Assembly: GCA_027011235.1 (NCBI GenBank)
Contig: JALVAI010000457.1
Span: 1 to 5,526 of the forward strand
From: Desulfobulbaceae bacterium
Lineage (GTDB): Bacteria > Desulfobacterota > Desulfobulbia > Desulfobulbales > Desulfobulbaceae
Length of the DNA stretch: 5,526 nt
Reading direction: 5' to 3'
The stretch's first letter is position 1. Each line of letters opens with the position of its first letter. Positions 1 to 5,526 of the stretch are shown here, piece by piece. A model generated the notes under the pieces. The model was not told the DNA's origin. It searched no databases and was given only the letters and a program-made list of their open reading frames with translations. A program made the translations under genes and the position numbers.

Positions 1-234
1 TATTAGATCAGCGGCAATAATACGTGGATACAATGGTTGCATGTCGTCATCGATAACGCAGTTGCCCTCTTTTTCGCAGCTGCCACATCCCAGGCAGGGG
101 TTGATGTTCAACTCGGCGAGGCGCTGCAGGTGTACGGATACATTGTTGGCCTGCAACTCTTGCGCCACAGCCGCGGCAAGGATTTCGGTGTTGCCGCTTT
201 TTCGGGGACTGCCTGTTAAAATGAGTGCTTTCAT
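1..234 (-). CDS. Iron-sulfur flavoprotein / NADPH-dependent FMN reductase family, N-terminal part (runs off window start)
   Basis: The reverse strand from an ATG at 232-234 reads 78 uninterrupted codons to the window edge. The protein opens MKALILTGSPRKSGNTEIL, a beta-strand followed by the flavodoxin-like FMN phosphate loop (residues 7-19, S-x-R-x-S-G-N-T). Residues 47-59 carry a compact cysteine cluster, C47-x2-C50-x2-C53-x5-C59, the pattern of Isf-type iron-sulfur flavoproteins, which hold a [4Fe-4S] cluster next to FMN and pass electrons between ferredoxin-like donors and acceptors in anaerobes. The family assignment is firm; the physiological electron partner is unknown. The protein should be cytosolic, since no signal peptide is seen. 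The start lies 29 bp beyond the malQ stop on the same strand, which suggests co-transcription although no functional link is obvious. No clear Shine-Dalgarno precedes the ATG. Family members usually run to about 180-200 residues, so more than half is outside the window. Confidence 0.86.
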   Translation of the reverse strand, partial: MKALILTGSPRKSGNTEILAAAVAQELQANNVSVHLQRLAELNINPCLGCGSCEKEGNCVIDDDMQPLYPRIIAADLI

Positions 235-263
235 TATGTATTGGTGTCGGAGTCTGGATAAGA

Positions 264-1823
264 TCAGATACTGTCAGCCGTTTGGTTGTTGAGACGGTTA
301 AAAAAGGTGGTAATATCATGCAGCCAGGCGGCAAGCTCATCTGTGATAAACCTGCCTGCGCAGCGCCAGCGCCAGTTGCCCTCGGTTGTGCCGGGCGTAT
401 TCATCCGGCAATCGTTGCCAAAGCCGAGAACATCTTGCATGGGAATCACGGCAAGGTCTGCCACCGATGAATAAGCCAGGTAGATCATATCCCGGTGGAA
501 CGAAGCCGCGTCATCATTGTCCTGGTTTGCCTGTCGTTTTGCCCGGCGGCGAGCTTCCGGTTGGGTTGTCTGGCTCAGGTACCAGCCGACCGCGGTATCA
601 TTGTCATGGGTTCCGGTATAGACAACGCAATTATGCGTGTAATTATGGGGCAGATAGCTGTTTTTCGTATTGCCGTCAAAGGCAAACAGCAGGATTTTCA
701 TGCCTGGATATCCCAGGTCATCGCGTAACTGTTCCACCTCTGGAGTGATAGTGCCAAGATCTTCGGCTATAATCGCCATTGGTCCGAGCCGATTTTCCAT
801 TTCCTGGAAAAAAGAGATTCCTGGCCCCTTTTTCCACTTGCCGTTTATGGCGGTTTTTTCTCGGGCCGGTACCGACCAGTAGGAGGAAAAGCCGCGAAAA
901 TGGTCGATGCGAACAATATCCACCATGGCAAATATCGCTTCAAACCTCTGCTGCCACCAGTCATAGAGGTGTTTTTTTACCTGTTCTGACCGTGCATGCC
1001 AGCGGTAGAGCGGATTTCCCCAAAGTTGCCCTCTGGGGCTGAAATAATCGGGAGGAACCCCGGCAACGGATGTTGGGCGACCGCTTGCTTTCTCCAGCTC
1101 AAATATTTCCTGATGTACCCAGACGTCAACACTGTCAAGGGCAACATATATCGGCAGGTCACCGATAATACGGATACCCTTGTCCTCTGCATATCGGCGC
1201 AGCGCCTGCCACTGGCTGAAAAAGAGATATTGGACAAAGCAGTGATAGTTGATTTCATCTTCAAGCTCTGCTGCTGCCCGGGCAAGGGCCTGATTGTCTC
1301 TTAAGCGGATTTCAGCTGGCCACGAAAACCAGGGTGCCTGTTGATAGTGATTTTTAAGACTGAGAAACAGGGCGTAGTCGTGGACCCAGGGCGCGTTTCT
1401 TTTAAATTGTTCGAGTTCAGAACCAGTGGATCGACCGGAAAATCTTTGCCAGGCCAGGCGTAGGATTTTTTCGTTGAATTTCGTTACCAGGGGATAGTCA
1501 ACCAGGTATTCTGAAAATCCATCCCCGGTGATCTCTGTGACTTTGAGCAGGGATTGTTCCAGGAGCAGTTCAGGGCTGATAAAGAGAGGGTTGCCGGCAA
1601 GGGATGAACAGCTCATGTAGGGGGAATTTCCAAAAGCCGGGCTGGTTGGACCCAAGGGAAGAATCTGCCAGTATGCCTGGCCTGCGTTGGCAAGAAAATC
1701 TATAAATGAAAGGGCGGCCGGACCGATATTACCTATGCCGCATGGGGAGGGGAGGGAGTGTATAGGCAAAAGAATGCCGGCGCCACGTCTGGTGTCATTG
1801 TCGAGATTTACAGGCGTGCCCAT
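264..1823 (-). CDS. malQ: 4-alpha-glucanotransferase (amylomaltase), GH77
   Basis: This 519-residue enzyme transfers alpha-1,4-glucan segments between maltodextrins (disproportionation), in maltodextrin or glycogen metabolism in the cytosol. The GH77 hallmarks are present in order: the N-terminal substrate segment with LPLGPT and GNSPY (about residues 55-70), GDLPIYVALDSVDVW (221-235), GVPPDYFS plus GQLWGNPLY (about 255-273), VRIDHFRG with the expected nucleophile Asp307, AEDLG with the acid/base Glu354, and THDND with the third catalytic Asp407. All three carboxylates of the Thermus-type enzyme are kept. The length fits the short amylomaltase class (about 500 residues) and not the roughly 690-residue E. 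coli form. The ATG at 1821-1823 is chosen because AAAGGAG lies 11 nt upstream and homology begins just after it (RRGAGILLPIHSL). An upstream in-frame TTG at 1875-1877 would add 18 residues that look non-family. The gene is divergent from rpoD and upstream of the flavoprotein. Confidence 0.97.
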   Translation of the reverse strand: MGTPVNLDNDTRRGAGILLPIHSLPSPCGIGNIGPAALSFIDFLANAGQAYWQILPLGPTSPAFGNSPYMSCSSLAGNPLFISPELLLEQSLLKVTEITGDGFSEYLVDYPLVTKFNEKILRLAWQRFSGRSTGSELEQFKRNAPWVHDYALFLSLKNHYQQAPWFSWPAEIRLRDNQALARAAAELEDEINYHCFVQYLFFSQWQALRRYAEDKGIRIIGDLPIYVALDSVDVWVHQEIFELEKASGRPTSVAGVPPDYFSPRGQLWGNPLYRWHARSEQVKKHLYDWWQQRFEAIFAMVDIVRIDHFRGFSSYWSVPAREKTAINGKWKKGPGISFFQEMENRLGPMAIIAEDLGTITPEVEQLRDDLGYPGMKILLFAFDGNTKNSYLPHNYTHNCVVYTGTHDNDTAVGWYLSQTTQPEARRRAKRQANQDNDDAASFHRDMIYLAYSSVADLAVIPMQDVLGFGNDCRMNTPGTTEGNWRWRCAGRFITDELAAWLHDITTFFNRLNNQTADSI

Positions 1824-1834
1824 GCCACTGTTTT

Positions 1835-1841
1835 CTCCTTT
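1835..1841 (-). promoter_or_regulatory. Ribosome binding site of malQ
   Basis: On the minus strand the sequence AAAGGAG stands 11 nt before the ATG at 1821-1823. It is the only good Shine-Dalgarno near the 5' end of this reading frame, and it decides the start against the upstream TTG at 1875-1877. The spacing is slightly long but workable. Confidence 0.65.
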
Positions 1842-2068
1842 GCGCAATGGTTGTTCAAGGGCACAGGCGGATAGCAATTTTCAGTCCGGCCCGGTCTTGA
1901 ACAAAGAATAGCCTGTTTACCCGTTGATCGCATCCTTTTTCCTGGCCCATGCCACTTTATAAAACTTTATTTGCTTTTTCGGGAAATCTGCATTAAATTT
2001 AGTAGTATTTTACCGTAAGATATTGTGTGGTGATCGGGCTCTTGTCTGATGGTATCGTAAAAACCGGC

Positions 2069-2081
2069 ATGGCTTGGCCAT
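2069..2081. repeat. Small perfect inverted repeat (ATGGC-TTG-GCCAT)
   Basis: Two 5-base arms around a 3-base centre make a short dyad. It sits between two copies of TATCGTA (2053-2059 and 2086-2092) and within an outer GGTA/TACC pair (2051-2054 and 2091-2094). The layout could be an operator for a dimeric regulator, but the arms are short enough to arise by chance and no regulator is encoded nearby. Confidence 0.3.
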
Positions 2082-2110
2082 AATTTATCGTACCAGCCAG
2101 AACGAATGAT

Positions 2111-2153
2111 GAAAATAGTCCGAAATGACATAGTTACCAGGGCTATTTTCGGA
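2111..2153. repeat. Inverted repeat with two competing pairings
   Basis: GAAAATAG (2111-2118) is the exact reverse complement of CTATTTTC (2143-2150). The adjoining TCCGAAA (2119-2125) is the exact reverse complement of TTTCGGA (2147-2153). The two right arms overlap, so in RNA only one of the two stems could form at a time. It has no T-run and is not a terminator. An 8-bp arm pair in a region of this size is not rare on its own; the double arrangement is the reason to list it. Confidence 0.35.
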
Positions 2154-2497
2154 TAAACATGGAGCTATTGCGCTCTGTCCAACAGCGATTTTCAACAGAT
2201 TGTGCGGAGGGCTGAGATGTGCAATGAAGTACTATTGTCCGGAGTTTGCGCTTACCTGTATATCTATGTTTTTAGCTGACTACCTTGATAATTTTCAATC
2301 AGACCTGGCATCGGATGAGATTGCCTGAATGGCGGCCGGTATATCAAAGGCGTTTATGCGCGTAGTTATGTTCGCTGTCCAGCAAGTTGTGGCACTGATT
2401 TATCATTATTTATCAGTCATATTTGAAAATTTTACCCGGTCCCTGGTGTTGTGCAATGGACAAGCAGCAGAATGCTTGGGGTGCCGTGAAATCGAGT

Positions 2498-2509
2498 GGA
2501 GGAAGAAGG
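2498..2509 (+). promoter_or_regulatory. Probable ribosome binding site of the sigma-70 gene
   Basis: The purine tract GGAGGAAGAAGG ends 3 nt before a GTG at 2513-2515 that is in frame with the sigma factor; the GGAGG core ends 10 nt before it. The alternative in-frame starts, ATG 2456 and TTG 2423, have no comparable tract. The tract would also be coding (Ser-Gly-Gly-Arg-Arg) if translation began upstream, so it could be coincidence. Confidence 0.5.
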
Positions 2510-2512
2510 CAG

Positions 2513-3832
2513 GTGCTGAAGAGTATCAAAAATGACCTTCTCGAGGCTGGCAGGGGCGAGGGTTGCATAACCTTCCAACATCTCAACGAACTGTTGCCAG
2601 CCGAGATTAAAGATCCCAATGATATTGAAGAAATTTTTGATTTTCTGAGTGACAACAATATTGAAATTGTCACCCAGGAAACATCGGGCAAGAAAAAAAC
2701 CCTGTCCGGCGAAGATTGGACAGGCAAAAAGGATTCGGAAAAAGAAACCACCATCGATGTGTTGCCCGTTAGTGAGGAACATGAATCGGAAGAAACCACC
2801 ACCACCTATCTGCGGGAGATGGGCCAGTTTGATCTGCTCACCCCTGAGGATGAGGCCAGGTATTCCAAGACCATTCGCGGTGGTTTTGATTCCATAATTG
2901 AAGCCATTCGTCAAGATACCTCAGGGGTGAAGGAAATCGCCATGCTGGTTGAGCGCATCGATCTCTGGCAGCGGCGTGACCCGACGCTTAAGCCCAAAAA
3001 GCAGCAGCTCAATTACATGCGTCACTGCGTTCTCATGGCCTACCGGAAGTATCCGGAACGGCGTGAGTTGTTTGAGCTCAACACCAAGATCGAGGCCTAT
3101 AACCGTTCCATCGAGAGCGCCAAGGATGCAATGATCCGTGCCAACCTCAGGCTGGTGGTCTCCATTGCCAAACGCTACATGCATCAGGGTCTGACCCTGG
3201 CCGATCTGATCCAGGAAGGTAATCTTGGTCTTATGCGGGCGGTTTTCCGTTTTGATTATAAAAAGGGAAACAAGTTTTCCACCTATGCCTCCTGGTGGAT
3301 TCGCCAGGCCATCACCCGTGCCATTCTTGACAAGACAAGGACCATTCGTCTGCCCGTGCATTTTCTCGAATTGCGCAGTCAGTTTTTCAAGGCCTTTTAT
3401 TCCCTGTTAAAAGAGCTTGGCCGGGAACCGACCCCGGTGGAGATCTCCAAGATGACAGATTTGCCGATGGACAAGATCCTGGCAATTCTTGAGGCATCCC
3501 GGGAGCCGATCTCCCTGGAAACACCGGTCGGTGATGATGATTCAACCCTGGGTGACTTTCTGGAAAACCAGGAATCGGAATCTCCCTATGATGCCGTGCA
3601 GAATCGTGAGCTTTCCAGCCGGGTGGTCGAGGTACTCTCCACCTTGACCGAGCGGGAAGAAAAGATAATTCGCCTGCGTTTTGGAATAGGTGAGGCCGCC
3701 GAATACACCCTGGAAGAGATCGGGAAACGGTTTAACGTCTCCAGGGAACGGATCAGGCAGATCGAGAAAAAGGCTCTCAACCGGCTGCGGCATTCCAGTC
3801 GTCGGGAAAAGCTCCGTTTTTTCCTGGATTGA
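2513..3832 (+). CDS. rpoD: RNA polymerase sigma-70 factor, RpoD/SigA type
   Basis: This 439-residue protein (from the GTG start) has the layout of a primary sigma factor. Region 1.1 spans about residues 1-53 (ITFQHLNELLPAEI). An acidic, Lys-rich linker follows (54-93), then region 1.2 (about 94-122, YLREMGQFDLLTPEDEA). A roughly 80-residue non-conserved insert precedes region 2 (about 201-273), where Trp261, Trp262, Gln265 and Thr268, expected to melt and read the -10 element, are kept. His283 and Glu286 of region 3.0, which read the extended -10, are present. The sigma finger is GDDDSTLGDFLE (340-351). The region 4.2 helix-turn-helix (about 397-418) ends in VSRERIRQIE and predicts a TTGACA-like -35. 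The start is uncertain: GTG 2513 has a strong ribosome site, while ATG 2456 would add 19 residues (458 in all) without one. The gene stands alone, not next to dnaG, and has its own terminator. A second, RpoD-like paralog is possible. Confidence 0.9.
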   Translation: MLKSIKNDLLEAGRGEGCITFQHLNELLPAEIKDPNDIEEIFDFLSDNNIEIVTQETSGKKKTLSGEDWTGKKDSEKETTIDVLPVSEEHESEETTTTYLREMGQFDLLTPEDEARYSKTIRGGFDSIIEAIRQDTSGVKEIAMLVERIDLWQRRDPTLKPKKQQLNYMRHCVLMAYRKYPERRELFELNTKIEAYNRSIESAKDAMIRANLRLVVSIAKRYMHQGLTLADLIQEGNLGLMRAVFRFDYKKGNKFSTYASWWIRQAITRAILDKTRTIRLPVHFLELRSQFFKAFYSLLKELGREPTPVEISKMTDLPMDKILAILEASREPISLETPVGDDDSTLGDFLENQESESPYDAVQNRELSSRVVEVLSTLTEREEKIIRLRFGIGEAAEYTLEEIGKRFNVSRERIRQIEKKALNRLRHSSRREKLRFFLD

Positions 3833-3859
3833 TTCTGCCGGCATGATCAAACAGTGTGT

Positions 3860-3892
3860 GCCCCTTCTGCGAGCGGAAGGGGCTTTTTTTTT
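3860..3892 (+). terminator. Intrinsic terminator after rpoD
   Basis: GCCCCTTC (3860-3867) and GAAGGGGC (3876-3883) form a perfect 8-bp GC-rich stem with an 8-nt loop, followed directly by nine T (3884-3892). It begins 27 bp after the sigma-factor stop and ends its transcript, so mqnE needs its own promoter. The other strand has no T-run, so it works in one direction only. Confidence 0.93.
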
Positions 3893-4068
3893 ATGTCCAA
3901 ATGGTGTTGTAAAAACTTTGATCCGGTTTTAGGGTGCCTTGAAAAAAATGGACTTGTAACCAGTTCATCATGTCCAGCCAATTTACTCCAGCCGTGCCGG
4001 TTATCAGCCTGCAATACCTGAACGCCGGTCAGGGAATAACTGGAAAAATCTGAACAGCTACAAATTTT
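3893..4068 (+). promoter_or_regulatory. mqnE upstream region and leader, with possible nested hairpin
   Basis: This 176-bp gap must contain the mqnE-mqnC promoter, since a terminator closes the gene before it. I found no convincing -35/-10 pair. Near its end CCGGTTAT (3997-4004) can pair with ATAACTGG (4036-4043; 8 bp with one G-U). Inside it CCTGA (4017-4021) pairs with TCAGG (4029-4033) around a 7-nt loop. The structure would end 25 nt before the mqnE ATG. It has no T-run. A TAACC at 3957-3961 could instead pair with GGTTA at 3999-4003. Whether the RNA folds this way is unknown. Confidence 0.4.
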
Positions 4069-5163
4069 ATGGATACAGTGATAGAGCGGGCCGGTTTCGG
4101 GGACATCCTGGAAAAGGTACGAAATGAAGAGCGACTGAGCATTGAAGACGGCGAGCGTTTGTATGGCAGCGATGATCTGCTGGCCCTTGGCTATATGGCC
4201 AATATCGTTCGGGAGCGGAAAAACGGCAACCAGGCGTTTTTTATCTATAACCAGCATATCAACTACTCCAATGTCTGTACAAATCTCTGCAAGTTCTGCG
4301 CCTTTGGCAAGGAAAAGGGGCATGAGCAGGCCTATGAGATGAGTATCGAGGAGATCAAGGAAAAGGTACGGGCGCGCCTTGATGAGCCGATAACCGAAAT
4401 TCACATGGTGGGCGGTATTCACCCGGACCTTCCTTATTCCTACTACCTTGATGCCCTGCGCGGGATCAAGGAGGTTCGGCCCGATGTCCACATCCAGGCC
4501 TTTACCTGTGTCGAGATTTATCATCTGGCCCAGTTGGCTGGCAAGTCCGTGGGCGACACCCTTGATGAGTTGAAAGATGCCGGCCTCGGCTCCATTCCCG
4601 GTGGCGGCGCCGAGGTGTTCAGCCCGCGTATCCGCAAGTTGACCTGTGAGAAAAAGCTTTCCGGTGACGGCTGGATCGAGGTAACAAAGACAGCACATGC
4701 ACATGGGCTGCACACAAATGCCACCCTGCTCTACGGACATATAGAAACCCCTCGGGAGCGTCTGGAGCATCTTGATATCCTGCGCAGGACCCAGGATGAA
4801 AGCGGTGGTTTTCTGGCCTTTATTCCCCTGGCCTTTCATCCAAAGAATACCGAAATGTCCGAGCATTCAGGCACCACCGGCATCAATGACCTGAAAAATG
4901 TTGCCGTGGCCAGGCTGATGCTTGATAATTTCCCTCATATCAAGGCCTACTGGGTGATGATCGGGCCAAAGCTTGCCCAGGTCGCACTCTCATTTGGTGC
5001 CGATGACATGGACGGCACGGTCAAGGAAGAGGTGATTACCCACATGGCCGGCGCCGAGACCGAACAGGCCCTTGGCCATAAAACTCTGATCCGCCTGATC
5101 CGGGAGGCGGGTCGTCAGCCTGTTCAGCGTGACACCCTCTACAATGTCATCGACACTTTCTAA
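4069..5163 (+). CDS. mqnE: Aminofutalosine synthase (radical SAM)
   Basis: This 364-residue cytosolic enzyme joins the carbohydrate part of S-adenosylmethionine to 3-[(1-carboxyvinyl)oxy]benzoate (the MqnA product) to make 6-amino-6-deoxyfutalosine in the futalosine route to menaquinone. The radical-SAM cluster motif is C70-x3-C74-x2-C77 within NYSNVCTNLCKFCAFG. Family segments follow in order: HMVGGIHPDLP (about 112-122), SIPGGGAEVFS (175-185), GHIETPRERLEHL (223-235), FIPLAFHPKNTEM (251-263) and WVMIGPKLAQVALSFGADDM (295-314), close to the C-terminal MqnE signature. The length is normal for the family and no key residue is missing. The ATG at 4069 is preceded by no clear Shine-Dalgarno; an in-frame GTG 3 codons on (4078) is no better. 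The mqnC gene follows 12 bp downstream. A cofactor-F420 type CofH reading is less likely given the MqnC partner and the motif wording. Confidence 0.95.
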   Translation: MDTVIERAGFGDILEKVRNEERLSIEDGERLYGSDDLLALGYMANIVRERKNGNQAFFIYNQHINYSNVCTNLCKFCAFGKEKGHEQAYEMSIEEIKEKVRARLDEPITEIHMVGGIHPDLPYSYYLDALRGIKEVRPDVHIQAFTCVEIYHLAQLAGKSVGDTLDELKDAGLGSIPGGGAEVFSPRIRKLTCEKKLSGDGWIEVTKTAHAHGLHTNATLLYGHIETPRERLEHLDILRRTQDESGGFLAFIPLAFHPKNTEMSEHSGTTGINDLKNVAVARLMLDNFPHIKAYWVMIGPKLAQVALSFGADDMDGTVKEEVITHMAGAETEQALGHKTLIRLIREAGRQPVQRDTLYNVIDTF

Positions 5164-5175
5164 AGGCGCGTCATC

Positions 5176-5526
5176 ATGCTTCGTCCAATAATTGACCAGG
5201 TCCTTGCCGGCGACCGCATCAACGGCAGGGAATTTCTCCTGCTGGCCGAAAAAGCGGATCTGCACCAACTTGGTTTCATGGCCAACGCCATCAGAAAACG
5301 GTTGCATCCGGAGCCGGTGGTGACCTATGTCATTGACCGCAATATCAACTATACCGACATCTGCGTCTCGGCCTGCAAGTTCTGCGCTTTTTTCAAGGCG
5401 CCCGATGATAATAGCGGTGTTGTCCTAAGCAAAGAAGAGCTGGCAGAAAAAATCCGGGAGACCCAGAAACTCGGCGGCACCCAGATCCTGCTGCAGGGCG
5501 GGCTGCATCCAGAAAAACCACTTGCA
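5176..5526 (+). CDS. mqnC: Cyclic dehypoxanthinyl futalosine synthase (radical SAM), N-terminal part (runs off window end)
   Basis: From the ATG at 5176 the frame is open for 117 codons to the window end. MqnC cyclises dehypoxanthine futalosine to its spiro form, after MqnE and the futalosine hydrolase step, on the way to menaquinone. The radical-SAM motif is C63-x3-C67-x2-C70 in the family wording DRNINYTDICVSACKFCAFF (residues 54-73); TQILLQGGLHP (about 102-112) matches the strand and Gly-Gly segment that contacts SAM in this family. The Asp-Arg-Asn-Ile-Asn-Tyr lead-in separates MqnC from MqnE, which here has Asn-Gln-His-Ile-Asn-Tyr. AAAGG at 5162-5166 overlaps the mqnE stop and sits 9 nt before the ATG, so translation of the two genes is probably coupled. 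Members are usually about 350-380 residues; roughly two thirds lies outside. Confidence 0.95.
   Translation, partial: MLRPIIDQVLAGDRINGREFLLLAEKADLHQLGFMANAIRKRLHPEPVVTYVIDRNINYTDICVSACKFCAFFKAPDDNSGVVLSKEELAEKIRETQKLGGTQILLQGGLHPEKPLA

Larger units (their letters stand above)
1842..2497. other. Divergent intergenic region between malQ and rpoD, no convincing gene
   Basis: About 650 bp separate the two divergent genes. The stretch is visibly AT-richer than the genes around it and is broken by stops in all frames. It must carry the promoters of both malQ (minus) and the sigma gene (plus), but I could not pick a -35/-10 pair on either strand that I trust. An AT-rich block on the minus strand around 1955-1990 with TATAAA could include a malQ promoter. 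Other contents are small inverted repeats (2069-2081 and 2111-2153), a repeated TATCGTA (2053-2059 and 2086-2092), a 10-bp imperfect direct repeat ATTTATCAKT (about 2398-2417), and a 20-codon ORF at 2217-2279 with a GGAGG 6 nt before its ATG. The length is unusual for a compact genome. Confidence 0.7.

Noticed and set aside
386..748. A 120-codon plus-strand ORF inside malQ
   Set aside because: It lies antisense to the intact catalytic part of malQ, with Pro/Gly-rich composition typical of a shadow frame.
2390..2405. TGGCAC in the rpoD upstream region as a sigma-54 (-24/-12) promoter
   Set aside because: The -24 half fits, but the -12 position reads TATC and not TTGC, so the pair fails.
2329..2535. 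A 68-codon plus-strand ORF overlapping the start of the sigma gene
   Set aside because: It has no ribosome site, no recognisable domain, and its last third is the sigma-gene 5' end and its ribosome site read in another frame.
2413..2914. Two minus-strand ORFs (130 and 160 codons) opposite the start of the sigma gene
   Set aside because: Both are shadows of the real coding strand; the products look low in complexity and match no family.
3939..3976. TTGAAA with downstream bases as a -35/-10 promoter for mqnE, and a TGGAC/GTCCA stem in the same place
   Set aside because: No acceptable -10 lies at 16-18 bp, and a 5-bp stem with an 18-nt loop is expected by chance.
3847..4866. A 339-codon open frame on the minus strand opposite mqnE
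   Set aside because: It is the antisense shadow of a well-recognised radical-SAM gene and also runs over the rpoD terminator; its protein shows no family motif.
1..5526. CRISPR arrays, insertion sequences, tRNA or rRNA genes, att sites, toxin-antitoxin or defence genes
   Set aside because: I looked for regular repeats, transposase-like frames, cloverleaf ends and unusual gene content and saw none; all recognised genes are core metabolism or transcription.

Overview
The window shows five protein genes. Two are on the minus strand at the left (an iron-sulfur flavoprotein cut by the window start, and malQ). Three are on the plus strand (an rpoD-type sigma-70 gene, mqnE, and mqnC cut by the window end). 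The set suggests a Gram-negative anaerobe or facultative anaerobe, most likely a Desulfobacterota member (Desulfobulbales-like). The reasons are the futalosine menaquinone genes, an Isf-type flavoprotein, a short-form amylomaltase, and the wording of the sigma factor. This placement is inference from protein character, not a database match.

Layout. Positions 1-234 (minus) hold the N-terminal 78 residues of an FMN-binding iron-sulfur flavoprotein. It starts 29 bp after the stop of malQ (264-1823, minus), so the two probably share a transcript running leftwards. Positions 1842-2497 are about 0.65 kb of AT-richer DNA without a convincing gene, lying between the divergent malQ and rpoD; they hold small inverted repeats and one 20-codon ORF with a good Shine-Dalgarno. 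The sigma-70 gene (2513-3832, plus) is followed at once by a strong intrinsic terminator (3860-3892), so it seems to be a single-gene unit. A 176-bp leader with a possible nested hairpin precedes mqnE (4069-5163) and mqnC (5176 to the window end), 12 bp apart and almost certainly an operon.

Function. MqnE and MqnC are the two radical-SAM enzymes of the futalosine route to menaquinone, the lipid quinone of anaerobic respiration. MalQ rearranges alpha-1,4-glucans in maltodextrin or glycogen turnover. The sigma factor has all the parts of a housekeeping RpoD, but its sequence and its locus are less standard than expected. I see no mobile element, CRISPR array, tRNA or rRNA, and no clearly novel system. 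The best leads are the identity and start codon of the sigma factor, the empty divergent intergenic region, and the mqnE leader.
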